Source: Linnemannia schmuckeri (lineage: Eukaryota; Mortierellomycota; Mortierellomycetes; Mortierellales; Mortierellaceae). Taken from it: 64,000 nt of DNA. The notes beneath the pieces were generated by a model. It made no database searches. It was not told where the DNA came from and saw only the letters and a program-made list of their open reading frames with translations. The position numbers and the translations under genes are program-made. Numbering within the stretch: the stretch's first letter is position 1; the number at the start of each line of letters is the position of its first letter. The DNA lies in assembly GCA_029449235.1 (NCBI GenBank), contig JANATG010000020.1, forward strand, positions 1 through 64,000, read 5' to 3'. Positions 10,905 through 22,673 of this stretch are shown here, piece after piece.

Positions 10905-12224
10905 ATGACAGGACAAAGAACAAGCCCCAAGGTCATCCTCGGAACCATGACATTCGGTCTCGAGACCACTGTCGCTGCGACCTCATCCGTCAGGATTCGT
11001 GGCATTGAGAACATCAAGCCTTTCCTCGACACCTTCCACAAATACGGCCACACCGAACTCGATACCGCTCGCGTCTATTGCGGAGGCGACACCGAGACAG
11101 CCCTTGGTCAGATGGATACCTCCGCCTTCAAGATCGCTACCAAGGTCTGGCCGGCTGGTCCTAAATCCCACGGATCGGAGTTGTTGAGGAAGACCTTCCT
11201 TCAATCCTTGGCAGCACTCAAGACTGAAAAAGTCGACATCTTTTATCTTCACGCCCCAGACTACACCACTCCCTTTGAGGAGACCATCAAAGCTGTCGAC
11301 GATCTTTACCGCGAGGGACGCTTCGAAAGAGTAAGTTACTGCGCCTGGGTCTATCGCGTTAATGTTTTGCATTCATGAAGACGTGCTAGCGTGCTAACGA
11401 CAGTCCCACTCTTCACTGCGCACTTTTTATTATGGTTTGCACTAGTTCGGACTCTCGAACTTTGCAGCGTGGCAAGTCACTCTTATCTACCAGCTCTGCA
11501 AACAGAGCGGTTATGTTCTCCCCACGGTGTATCAGGGCATGGTAAGCTATTTACTCTCTTTCATCATGCTGCTCAAGGCGCTATCTTGTTTGCATGAATC
11601 GATGACAAGAAGTAAGGAAGTAAATGGGTCAGTGCACACGTCCCCAATACTTTTCTCACGCTATCCTGTCAGTCCCTAACTTACTCCCTATTTGTTTCCT
11701 TTGCTGAATGTTAGTACAACCCAATCGTACGCGACATCGAGCCAGAATTGCTCCCCTGTCTCAAAAAATTCAACATTGCCTTTTACGCATTCAACCCCTT
11801 GGCAGGAGGACTTCTCTCTGGAAAGCACAACTTCTCCCAGCCAGAAGCCGAGGCCGGCGGCCGGTTCGACTCCAAATCTAGCCCTGGAAAGTTGTACCGC
11901 GACCGGTACTGGAACACCCTTTACTTTGAGGCCATTACTTCGCTGATAAAGGCCACCCAGGAGCACAAGCTGACCTTGATCGAGGCAACATTGAGATGGA
12001 TGTCACACCACTCTGGACTGAATGCGCAGGATGGCATTATTATCGGCGTCAGCTCGATTCAGCATCTGGAGCAGAACTTGGCTGACTTGGACAAGGGCCC
12101 CCTGCTCAAGGAGGTTGTCGAGGCGTTTGATGCCGCCTGGGAACATGTCAAGGTTGCCTGCCCCAAGTACTTCAAGGACGAGGCTGCTGCCCGAGCTGTC
12201 TACCAAGCAATCGAATCCAAGTAG
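10905..12224 (+). CDS. Aldo-keto reductase, AKR7 (aflatoxin aldehyde reductase)-like
   Basis: A cytosolic NADPH-dependent reductase of aldehydes. Three exons (10905-11330, 11446-11541, 11715-12224), all phase 0, encode 343 residues, normal for AKR7. The catalytic tetrad is visible: Asp53 and Tyr58 in ELDTARVY, Lys80 in IATKVW, and His116 in FYLHAPD. The second exon carries the conserved FGLSNFAAWQV block and the third has YNPIVRDIE, FYAFNPLAGGLLSG and the coenzyme-binding GIIIGVSSIQHLEQNL region. The substrate cannot be told; family members reduce succinic semialdehyde and dialdehydes. An AATAAA follows the stop closely. The gene is convergent with NPR3, with 102 bp between stops. Confidence 0.93.
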
Positions 12225-12326
12225 ACCAACGTTCTCCTCGTAGGCACTATGATATGGCAGAAATGACAAATAAACAACAACAAAGCAGTTTATTCTAATG
12301 ATAGTTGTGGGTGCAAACATGATTTG

Positions 12327-15300
12327 TTATGCCCAAGCCAGAATCAAGAACTCGCGGAAGGCGGACAGCACCGTCCTCAGATCCTTGGCGACAATCTGTT
12401 CTCTGAACAGGATCTCCTCCACATGATGCTGACCGTCGAAATAATGAATCAACCTAGCAGCAGCGAGAAGATACAGACAAGGTGTTAGTGTACCATATCT
12501 CAATTCAATGCCTCGATCCAGTACATCCCTCACACGAGCTCTCTCGATCGTACCTCATAAACAATTCGGTGACACTTTGCGGTTGATTTTCGCACATCCT
12601 GATGACCCACTCACGCTCCATTTCAGAGGCTTGGCCTGGGTTGGGTAAGATCGAGCTAGCATCTTGTCTCTTACCCATCAACTTTCCAAGTGGTGGTAAG
12701 CTCAAGTGTGATTTCAGACTGGAGCTGATGGCAGCACCAGCGCTTGTTGACCCCGGTACCTGACCGTTCCCGCTGGCACCGCCTACGCCTCCACTACCAC
12801 CGCTACCACTGCCACCACCGCTTCCACCAGGTCCCGTCGATGAGCGGTTGTGATAACGATATGTCTGAGAAGGTAGTGCCTGTGGTTGCTTTTGAAACAT
12901 CTGCTGTAGCTGTTGTTGTTGATGCTGCTGCTGAAGGAGCGACAATTGTCCAAAGTCTGCAGATTTGGCGCTTCCGTTCTGGCCTCCTCCTGTTACAGTC
13001 GGTGACTCCATGGTCGGGGTCAAGGCGCCACTGTTTTCCTCCATCATCAAATGCTCGTAATCCTCGACGGAGCAACCGATCTTGATGTATTCGGGGACCA
13101 TGATCAGGATGTAGGTATGTAGTTGAACCACCAAATCCTTTCGGAGTAAATACGTCAGCATCTCCAAGTAGACCGTCTGTACTTCCTTGTCCTTCCCTGC
13201 TCCGGGTATATGGGCCTTGTAGGCCTTGGGTGTCGAAAGTTCGTGGAGAATGTTGGGTAAGGAAAGTGTTGGGAAATGCTGTGAAAAGTCAATCACCAAT
13301 GACCTGTGAAGGTGTATAAACAATGATAGGGAATAATTAGACTCCTGTTGCAAACCTTGATGATTTTGTGTGCGACAGCAAGCAAAAGTCGGCGAGGGCG
13401 AAGCAGGACTTACTCGTTGAGGCCTGCTTGTGGCGCAACTACATAGACATTGTTGACACGGATCTGGTCAATGAGTTTGGCCTTGCGCCAGTAGATCAAA
13501 TGTGAGGCAAGGCGGTAGATCTGCGCCATCGAACAGTCCAAAATATATTGAAGTTCGTCAAGGCTATCGAGCAGAGTGAGGATGGACAAGGCAAAAGGTA
13601 TGTTGAGAATAATCAGTCTACGTACAAGTTAGCAATAATAACATAAGGTCATCGTCCTTAATAACCCGACATCATACCATTGATAAGGGACAAGAATCTG
13701 TACTAGCTTGACGAGGGTTGGGTTGGCATCCAGTGGAATATCTTTCAGAATCTCCTCAGGATCCTCAAGCAAGAGCAAAGTGTGGTAAGGAAGCAACACT
13801 GGAAAGTTCTCGTATTCGTAGGCGATCCCGATCTCATAGTCGTCCATCATGTATCCCATTCCACCAATGCCCCCATACTGTGTGGTTAGGGGCGTCATCA
13901 GAGCCTGCTGTGATCCCGAAAGGTTGGTGCTGTTGTTGCAAATGTTGCTGGCGGAGGTTGTTGTGGGGCTATCACCGTTCAGGGTATTTTGGATACGACG
14001 AGTGACATAGCCACTAGTCCGAGGAAGAGGAGCGAGGTGAGGAATCTGCAATGAAACATCGATGGAGTCGTTCAGGACGATATGGCAGACCTTATCAGCT
14101 GATACGCAATCATAGATTGAGCGAACAGCTCTCGCCAGCGAAGAGATGGATAGGACTTGCTCATGAAACTGCTCGAGATTCAGACCTATTAGCGAGTGAC
14201 ATCAACAACTTGATTAATTCTAGACGGTCACAAGGATATAGCGAGCAATGATAGCATTGGTCACACCGACTCATGGATCCAATTTGTCAATTAAGACGAA
14301 CCTGCTTGTGCTGCCTCCTCCCGGATGCCAAGAATCTTTGTCGCCTCTTGACTGACATACTGGCTGTTCAATTCCTCGTAGCGGAGCGCTGCCGTCAACT
14401 TGCAGGCAATGTTCTTGTAGACCTGATCTGCTACAGAGTTGAGCTGAAGCTCTTGAGGCTTCAGTACGAAGACGACATGAAAATACGACATTTGCTGAAA
14501 GTGAGATGCAGGTGTCGAGACCGTGTGCGAAAGGGCATTGGAAGTCGATCCTTGTGAGATCTGGATCGGCGGTGGGAGCCCCAGATGAGTCGAAACTGTA
14601 CCCTGAATGCCAGCTGTTGGTGTTTGTGGCAACGAAACGGGGTGGTGAAGGAGTGAGGATGCAAACGTTGCTTGGTGGGTGGTTGAAGGGGTCATCTGCT
14701 GTTTTGACGGCTGTGTCGCCATGGGGTTATCTCCTGGGGCTGGCGATCCTATATTGGAGTTGTAGGTCTGGCTCCTGAAGCGATGTTGCCTCCACCCTGT
14801 AGGGTCGGTGAGCGATCGAGTCGCCGTGGTGTTGTCGGGCTCGTCTTTGGAACCCCGTCGGAGGGCAGCCTCCTTGCCATCAATCTGGCTCCTGCTTGAT
14901 ACAGAGCCCCGAATGGAATCTGTGTCGTCCGCCGAGTCCTCATCGTAGTAGTCCGAATCTGAGTCATCGTCATCCATGAATGGTGCTGTTCCTCCAACGA
15001 TCCAGCCGCGTTTGACTTTCTCCTTGGGTGGGCGAGACGACTTTCTCTTCCAGTAGTCGCGCCTTTGTCGAAACTCTTCCCCGCGTAACGAGACCGGATG
15101 TCCGATGAAGGTCAAGTCGTCGACGGTGAGCTGGAACCTTTTGTCGCATAGATTCAGTTTTGGCGAGAGGATGTTGGCGAGGAATTGGGGGTCATATCCG
15201 AGCACTTTGGAGGTGACCTGAAAGTCATCGGACTCTACAAACTGTTTTGATTTCGACTCCTGGGAAGCAAACAAGGTCGAATCCTCATGGGGCGCGAATC

Positions 15301-15388
15301 CTTTCTTCTTTTCCCGCGGGTACTTGTAGACGAAATGGTGTCCGCGACTGGAGTTGGTGACGATGATGATGCCCACGAGGCCATTCAT
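12327..15388 (-). CDS. NPR3: NPR3/NPRL3, GATOR1 (SEACIT) subunit
   Basis: A nitrogen permease regulator 3-like protein. With NPR2 and a DEPDC5/Iml1 protein it forms the GATOR1/SEACIT complex, the GAP that restrains TORC1 at the vacuole when amino acids are scarce. Five exons (14302-15388, 13678-14185, 13414-13563, 12554-13303, 12327-12453) encode 873 residues. The N-terminal longin-like part starts MNGLVGIIIVTNSSRGHHFV and contains VLGYDPQFLANILSPKLNLC. A long Ser/Thr/Asp-rich insert follows, then the family blocks FHVVFVLKP, LPYHTLLLLEDPEEIL, IYRLASHLIYWRKAKLI and the C-terminal HYFDGQHHVEEILFRE. The acceptor after 13564 was chosen because it joins LVPYQ to LDELQYILDCS in phase. The protein is longer than typical NPRL3 because of low-complexity inserts, including a Gly/Ser-rich and a Gln-rich stretch in exon 4. 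Confidence 0.92.
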
Positions 15389-15771
15389 TATTGTTCTTAG
15401 AAGGACGAGGGTCTGGCCTGGGCGGGGTTGCCTTGTGTCTGTCTGTGAGCAGGTATGGTCGAGGCTGGTCTGGGCAAGCACAAAAGTTCACAGGGAATAG
15501 TGGCTTAGCTCAAAAGTTTCAAATTTTGGGCGCGCTTACACCATTCGCGTTCGTAAGAATTCAAAGAACGAGTTGATGTTCGTTGCGTAGTATTACGATG
15601 AAGTATCGGAGAGACACTTAATAAATAGATGCCGCACCACATCAATTTGAACTTCAGTATTTGTTATTTATTCAGCTATTGAGAATGGTGGCGGTCTGTA
15701 ATGCAGACACGGTTTAGAGCGCAGGAAAAGTCTTAACGGATCCAACGGATCCAACTGACTCAGTCATCGAT
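15389..15771. other. Spacer between NPR3 start and PUP1 stop
   Basis: A 383-bp tandem spacer. It should contain the PUP1 3' end and the NPR3 promoter. No gene or repeat was recognised. Confidence 0.45.
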
Positions 15772-17102
15772 CTACGAAATGTCCATGGCCTCGGGTGTGT
15801 GGATGTTGACAGTTTCCTTGATATCCACGAGGTCGCGGATCGATGTCTTGAGAATCTCTGTGGTTCCCTTCTGGTACTTGTAGCTAATAAGACGACGCAG
15901 TTTAACACAAAGAGTCATGTTAGATTGTGAAAACAAAAACAACCGGAGCACGACCAAGACATACATTTTAGTATTGTGGCTAAAGAGTGATATTGTACCT
16001 TGCTTCCTTGACACCACGCTCGTTGGGCTTAGCGTAATTGCGGAGCACCTCGACTTTTTCACTGTTAATGACAACGACATCGACATTGGAACCAGACCCC
16101 AGATCATTGAAGATACCCGCCTCAATGGCCTCCTGAACAAGCGAGATTCCCTCTTCGCGCTACGACATAGCATGAAATCAAGGAGAATGTGTCCAATTAG
16201 CATCCACGCGATATGAAAATACCGCGATACCACGATTGTGTCATCTTAACGTCTCCCCTTCTTCTTCATCCGTTGACTTACCGATAAGTCGGGCTTGTAG
16301 CGGCTTTCAAAAACACTCATGGCGGCAAGAGATCCCGAGCCCATAGTGACATATGGCAGCTTATCCGTGCTCCCGTGAGGGTAGATTGTGTACAGGTGAG
16401 GTCCGTTGATGTCGACGCCTCCAAGAATCAAAGCTGCTCCAATCTGGCCCTGGTACCTATGAAAAATTGTTTCGAAAGATCAATTCATCAATGGTGAGAT
16501 TTGAATTATTCACAAAACCATGCCAGATAAGAGCACGGAAAGCAATGAGATTCTGTCCCAGGAGGACGACGTACTTGAAGAGCATCTGCTTCAGCATGGT
16601 CATGGCGGTAACAACGCGTGCCTGACGTCCTGTGCTGAGGCGGTGAAGCTCCAACTGACTGCTTATCAAGGCTGTTGTCATCTCTGTATCAGCGGCTGTT
16701 CCGGCACCGCAGCAGTACATGTTAGGGGCCAGGTAGTGAATCTTTTCGCAGTTCTTGTCGGCGACAATAGGTCCAGCGGTGGCACGGGTATCGGCACCGA
16801 GGACGAGACCGTCCTTGTAAATCAGTCCTACGATGGTTGTTCCTGTCTTTGTCGCCTTGGGAATGCCCATGCCCTTGCCCTCCATCATTGTGTTACTATT
16901 GTCATTAACATGGAGTGAGTAAATGGGTTAGATAGTGTTGGTATGTTGAAGGTTGAGATTAAGGAAAGTGACGCGTCTTTGAGTGCTACTACAACTACAG
17001 CAACGCGCAAACGCGCAAACGCGCGAGATATGTCAAAGCAGCTTACCGGACATGGTTGTCAAAGTTGAAACCGCCCTTTGTCTGCTGCAGTCTCGAGGTC
17101 AT
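15772..17102 (-). CDS. PUP1: 20S proteasome subunit beta-2 (PUP1/PSMB7), trypsin-like
   Basis: A catalytic subunit of the 20S core, cleaving after basic residues. Five exons (17047-17102, 16575-16895, 16282-16456, 15999-16159, 15772-15883) encode 274 residues. A 37-residue propeptide ends in Gly37; autocleavage would expose Thr38 (TTIVGL) as Thr1. Counting from it, Asp17 (GADTRAT), Lys33 (NCEK) and Gly45 (CCGAGTAAD) are all in place. The beta-2 signatures GGFNFDNHVRN at the start and GSGSNVDVVVI are present. The long C-terminal extension (EILKTSIRDLVDIKETVNIH) fits the arm that beta-2 wraps around beta-3. Divergent from the TypA gene. Intron 1 holds three copies of an 8-bp AACGCGCA-like unit (about 17002-17025). 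Confidence 0.96.
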
Positions 17103-17680
17103 TGCTTTGTGTTATATGTGTATATATGTATGTGAGTGGGGGCGTGGTGTGTTTGTGTAAATGGAAGGTAGAAATGAGAGAAGGAGAGCGATGCAAAAAC
17201 GAAAGAGGAAGAAGGAAAAAGAGAAGGAAGAAGGAGAGGAGAAGAAAGAAGGAAGAAGGAAGGACAAAGACACCCGCTCCCTGAGCATGAATTTCCTCCC
17301 CCTCATTTTCTCTCGTAGCGTGTGTGCCTCGAGTGCAAGGTCGATATGGTTCTGAGTGCTGCCAGCTGTCCATCTTGCCTGTGTGTGTGTACTGCGTGCG
17401 TAGACATCCACCTCATCACCTCCCTTCTCAGTCTCTCAAATTATAAAGGCAGTCACTGATGATGTATGAGAAGGCAAATGTGATCGCTGATACTATCACT
17501 CTTCCTCTCCCCCAGATCGGAAAGTGGCAAATGCGGCAATTTCCGAAAAAAGAAAGTTTTCTGTGCCTTTTTTTGTCTTTTGTTTTCTTTTTTCTTTTTT
17601 CTCTCCTTCCTTTCCACCTTCTCTCCACTCTACCTACCCCCTACTCCTATCGACAACCATTGCATTGTCTCCTCACAACA
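17103..17680. promoter_or_regulatory. Divergent promoter region, PUP1 and TypA
   Basis: 578 bp between divergent starts. The left half (17160-17280) is almost pure purine on the plus strand, so pyrimidine on the PUP1 sense strand. The right half (17555-17645) is pyrimidine-rich on the plus strand, the TypA sense strand. The two tracts are mirror-like and likely mark the two leaders. Confidence 0.5.
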
Positions 17681-20228
17681 ATGTTCATGTTTCGACCCTC
17701 CCTCAGGACCGCCAGCTCCTCTAAGCTGGCCCTGCCCAGAACCTTGTCTTCCCTCGCAACCCCTGCTCGTCCCCTCCTGAGGACCGCCTCCGCCATGGGT
17801 CCTGCTAGGTCACAGGCACAGCGTCTGGGAATGCTCATAGCCAAATCACGGCCTTGGGCAAAGCCCGCTACCGGATCGCAGTTTCTCCGTCGCTGCTATT
17901 CTGCTGAGGCTGCTCAGGAGGAAAACTTAACCCCTGCCTTGACTGTCGAAGATATGATGCCCGTCGAGAATATTCGCAACATTGCCATCATTGGTAAGTT
18001 TCAATGCCCCAATTCATATCTCTATCTGATAACAATGAAAGAAAGCATTTTTCATCACAAGAATGCTATTTTCATCTTGCATTTGGTCCGTCGGCTCTAA
18101 TATGCTTCCTTGTTCCTTCTATGCTTAGCTCACGTCGATCACGGAAAAACGTCGTTGGTGGACAAGCTGTTGGCTCAGTCTGGAGAGGCTCTCGGATCGA
18201 CCCGCGTTATGGACTCAAACACATTGGAGAAGGAGCGTGGAATTACCATTCTGTCCAAGGTCACCTCGGTCGCCTATACCACCTCTGATTCTAAGGTCAT
18301 GAAGATCAACATTGTCGGTAGGTAGCGGCTTGTATCTCAAGGGTACGGATATCGTCTTTGAGGAGTGCCTTGTACGGCGAATACTTAAACATTTTTTTTT
18401 TTTTTGGTTCATTTTTGCTCATAGATACTCCTGGGCACGCTGATTTTGGTGGTGAGGTCGAGCGTATCTTGTCCATGGTCGACGGCGTTGCCTTGATTGT
18501 CGGTAAGTTTCTAGTTCAAGGACGTTACTCTTTCATTTATGCTTTCGATACATATGGATCGCCGCCCATCCTTACACAATTCCATGCGTTCTTTCTTCAA
18601 TTGAATCTACTATAGACGCCAGTGAGGGACCAATGACCCAGACCAAGTTTGTTCTGAACAAGGCCCTTTCGCTCGGTCTTCGTCCCTTGGTCGTTCTCAA
18701 CAAAGTTGATCGCCCTACTTCCCGCGTGGACGAGGTTGATGGGCTCCTGCTAGATCTGTTCGGATCCTTAGGCGCAACGGACGAGCAGATGGATTACCCT
18801 ATTGTTTATGCTTCTGCCAAGGAGGGATGGGCTACTCGCGGCATGGATGAACCTCGAGAAAATATGAAGCCTCTTTTTGATCTGATCGTCGACCATGTTC
18901 CCTACCCTAAGGTCGATCGTTCGGATGTCTTCAAGATGCTAGTCACCCAGATCGACAGCAACCCTTACCTCGGCAAGTGCTTCTTGGGCAAGATCGCTGG
19001 AGGCACCTTGAAGATCGGTGACAAAATGCAGGCCTTGAGCCCCGATGGCAAGCAGACAGAGTCCGGGCGTGTCACTAAGATTTTTGTCCGTCGCGGATTG
19101 GAAATGATTCCCGTTACCGAGGCTGGAGCGGGAGATATTGTCACCGTCACCGGTGTCGCTAATGCCACTGTCAACTCGACCCTCTGTGACTTGACCGTCA
19201 CCGAGCCTCTTCCCGTAAGTAGATGTTCTGCATTTGCTGCGAACACAGCAAGAAGCAATTATCATGGATGATTGCTAACCCTTTCTCTTTTCCTTTGACA
19301 CCAGTCCAATCCTATTGATCCCCCAACCATTGCCATGAAGTTCGCTGTCAATGACTCGCCCTACGCAGGAGAGGAGGGTAAGAACTTAACTTCTAACATG
19401 ATCCGTGAGCGTTTGATGAAGGAGGCCGAGACCAACGTTGCCCTGCAGGTCATTGAATCTGAGAACAAGGAGGCCTTTGAAGTCCGTGGACGCGGAGAGT
19501 TGCAGCTGGGAGTGTTGATTGAGACCATGCGTCGTGAGGGATTTGAGCTCAGTGTGTCGCCACCTCGGGTGGTCTTCAAGGAGGAAAAGGGACAGCGTCT
19601 GGAGCCCATTGAGGAGGTTACAATCGATGTCGGAAACCAGTACACGGGAACGATCATTGAAAAGTTGAGCAAGCGCAAGGCCGAGATGAAATCGTTCGAA
19701 GAGAACGGCGACAAGACTAGGATCGTCTTTGAGTGCCCTACTCGTGGGTTGTTGGGATACTCCGCAGAGTTCAAGAACGACACTAGTGGAGACGGCACCC
19801 TGAACCACACCTTTCTGGGATACTCTCCCTTCAAGGGCGGTCTCGAGAGAACCCGCAAGGGAAGTTTGGTCGCCATGGGATCGGTTGGAGCTGCAACCTC
19901 GTATGCTCTCAACTTGATCGAGCCGCGTGGAAAGCTGTTCATCCGTCCCGGTGAGAAGGTCTATGCAGGAATGGTCATTGGAGAATCCTCCCGTGCTGGC
20001 GATCTGGAGGTCAACCCTACCCGCGCCAAGCAGGTTACCAACATCCGTACCGTCGCCAAGGACGAGAACATTGTCTTGCGTCCTCCTGTCGAGATGAGTT
20101 TAGAGTCCATGATCTCGTACATTGCAGAGGACGAGGTCCTGGAAATCACCCAGTCCTCGCTCAGAATCCGTAAGCGTGAGCTGGACGCCAACAAACGTCG
20201 CCAGAACTTGCGCCACAATAGGGACTAA
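17681..20228 (+). CDS. typA: BipA/TypA-type translational GTPase, probably mitochondrial
   Basis: A ribosome-associated GTPase of the EF-G/LepA superfamily. Five exons (17681-17993, 18129-18317, 18425-18502, 18616-19214, 19305-20228) encode 700 residues. The first 85 residues are rich in Arg/Ser/Ala with almost no acidic residues, as expected for a mitochondrial presequence. The GTPase domain has G1 AHVDHGKT (105-112), G2 RGITI, G3 DTPGHADFGGEVER, G4 NKVDRP and G5 SAK. Domain II, the EF-G-like domain III (RERLMKEAETNVAL, FEVRGRGELQLGVLIE) and domain V follow, then the BipA-specific C-terminus (GMVIGESSRAGDLEVNP, KAKQ-like NPTRAKQVTNIR). The intron positions all fall after single bases of Gly/Asp codons in the GTPase core. 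In bacteria BipA helps large-subunit assembly; a similar role on mitoribosomes is an inference. Confidence 0.93.
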
Positions 20229-20495
20229 ACTACTTTAGCTTTTTTTCATTATTTGTTTATTATTTTCCTCTTGCATTACCCTTGTACCTTAGACAGTTTT
20301 CCTTTTTCGCACCCATACACATACATACATACACACCTCTATTCTAGATGTAGTTGCCCGCTGCGCCCACAAAGAATACACGAGATCATTCTTGATCCCC
20401 ACATTAAATAATCGTAAAATATTTTATATTTGCAGTAAAAAAGTATGAAATATGTACAGGTAATGAGACGGAAGTTATATGCGTGTGCGTGCTAT
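20229..20495. other. Convergent 3' region of TypA and the SANT-protein gene
   Basis: A 267-bp spacer, A/T-rich, with TACATACATACA repeats near 20320 and several poly(A)-signal-like strings on both strands. No gene. Confidence 0.5.
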
Positions 20496-22673
20496 TTACT
20501 TCCGCCATTGATTGTGTTTTCCGCAATAGATGGGCTTTCCTCTTGAAGTGTATTCATAGTTGGGGTCAAAGACCAAGCCTTCCGGGAGGACCACCTGGCG
20601 GTAGAAGTTGCTGCACTGATAGCCGACTCTGTGAGGGATATGGCTGGCAAAGAGACCCCACTTGTCGCCACATCCGTGTTCTGCTGCCACCTTAAGGAAG
20701 ATTTCCTGCTCTTCGGCTGTCCAGTCGCCCGTCCATTGCTCCTATGTCGTACGTTGTCATAAACATGAAGTGTGCGCCATATGGTCAAAAACAATGTTCT
20801 AGCGCCGTTTTATAGTCCAATGGGCCATTTCGAAGGCGTCAGTGTTATAAATTATTACCTGACCAGGTTCGTTGTGTCGATAAAAGAACGCGTTGGGATT
20901 CTTCTTGAAGAGACCCTTGGCAATCATCTTGGCCTCATGTTTCGGCCGCTTGGCAGCCTTGGACCTCGATGTTCCTGCGGTGTCCGCTTGCAATCCAAGA
21001 GGATCTTTGAATGAAAAGCTGCCGCCGCCGTTTGCTTCCCAAGCATCCTTTGCGCTCTTCTCAAATCCGTACCTCTCAATAACCCCAGGGTCGAGCCAAC
21101 CACGATAATGACCGTCCACACGGATGGCGCGCTCCCGCGTCGCCTTGTCGAAAAAGAGATCTCCTGGCATCAAACTGGCCATGTCTTCTTCGTCGTCACC
21201 TACCGCGCCATCGATGTTATCCGTGTCAGCTCCCTGGTTGTTGCTGTTGTGTTGGTCGTTGTGAGATGACGATCCGCGCTCAACCTTGTCGTTCTCGCCA
21301 ATCAAGGTTGGAGTCACCGCCACGCCACGGATACGGTTGGAGACTCTGATGGGCTTTAAAATCTTGGGAGCGGCTACGTTGTAATAAGGGTGAAGATTAA
21401 CCGATATCAATATCCAAAGCAGAGAGTATTTCACGACATTATGCCCCAACTAAAATTTGACTACAATGATGTGCTGTTCTATTTCATACGTTTCCATTCC
21501 CTTTGCTTGCTTATCCTGACAGGCGCCGGGGTGTCTTTGAGTAGGTCATCATTTGAAGAGCTCTTCACCTGCAATGCCTTTCCTTCCATTGTAGCGATTT
21601 GCAACTGGGTCACAGCGGTCGGTAGTTCTAGGGACATGAGCATCTCCTGATTCCGACGAATATTCTCCAGACGCTGTCTTTCTACATTCACAGATGATAG
21701 GGGGGCGAGTTCAGTGGACTGACGCTTAGTGACGAAGCTCGCAGCATTATTTTCAAGATGATGGGTTATTTGAGCGGAAGAGTAAGCTCAACATACCATA
21801 TTCTGACAGTTCTGACTCGAGCGTACTCTTGAACAAAGGTATAAATTTCTCGCCTTTGGTCCGTTTGCGGGTGTTGCCATATTCTCCATCTGAATCGTCA
21901 CTGTCAGACGACATGCTATCCTCCTCCTCGTCGTCCTCGTTCGCCTTACTGGTTGGTACAGCAGTGGTCTCATCGTCCAGTTTCGCCACTTTTGTGCGCC
22001 GTGCCCATTTGCGCTTCTTCTGAAAAACTGCAGGGGATGCACTGGAGTCTTCTACTACTTGTTGTTGCTGCTGTTGATCCTGTTCCTTCCCTTGCGAGTC
22101 GTCGATGGACAACCCTTCAGTTGGTATGGTGGTAATGGCCGTCTGGGTGACAGGTTCAACAGGTTCAACCGAAGGCTGGTTATTGATTTGGGTGACGAAG
22201 ATTAATCTTGATTCCAGTTTCTCCACTGACTTGACCGTCTCTGTAATATCTTCCGAGATTATGCTCGTGCTCTCCTTGTCGATACCCTTGCTCTTGTTGC
22301 TACTGTTGCGTGTCTGGTGAGTAGCGGGGGGTCTATTCTCTTTCTCACTCAGGTTTCCTCCAATCACGGCGTCCTCCGGGTCCTTTTGAGTGACGCTTGT
22401 CACACTGGTGCGCCTTCTTCTACGTGTAGAGGGTGCTGTTGCAGTGGTGACGACATTAGCCCGCTCTGTGTCAAACTTTGCCGGTTTCGAAGTATGGGAA
22501 GTCGAGTTGATGGAAGGGGCATGGTTATTGTTGATGGCGAGGCGGCGAGATGATCGTTTGGGTGGTTGCTGTGTTGTGGTAGTCTCTTGGGGCGTTGATG
22601 GTAAAGTGTTGGTGTCTGCGACTGATGTTGTGTCGGACAATGCGCTTCCTGCGCTCCTTGTCAATCGACCCAT
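20496..22673 (-). CDS. SANT/Myb-like domain nuclear protein
   Basis: Four exons (21797-22673, 21490-21681, 20859-21373, 20496-20741) encode 609 residues. The first 280 residues are low-complexity and basic, with Ser/Thr- and Asp/Glu-rich runs (DEEEDSMSSDSDDSDGEYG) and a bipartite-like basic stretch KKRKWARRTK, typical of chromatin proteins. A conserved YERQRLENIRRNQEML helix spans the exon 1/2 join, as found at the start of several chromatin-associated WD and SANT proteins. The centre has a conserved block FKDPLGLQ and an FYRHNEPGQ motif. The C-terminus is a SANT/Myb-like repeat (about 529-580) with regularly spaced Trp/Phe (WTGDWTAEEQEIFLK, CGDKWGLFASHI). It ends in a short FYRQ...YCGKHNQWRK tail. 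DNA or histone-tail binding is an inference; the specific function is unknown. Confidence 0.78.

Noticed and set aside
13564..13677. Apparent UGA created at an NPR3 exon join
   Set aside because: It appears only if the nearer acceptor (13618) is used. The acceptor at 13564 is in phase, avoids the stop and restores the conserved LDELQYILDCS region.
19361..19942. 193-codon minus-strand frame opposite TypA
   Set aside because: Antisense shadow of the TypA C-terminal exon.
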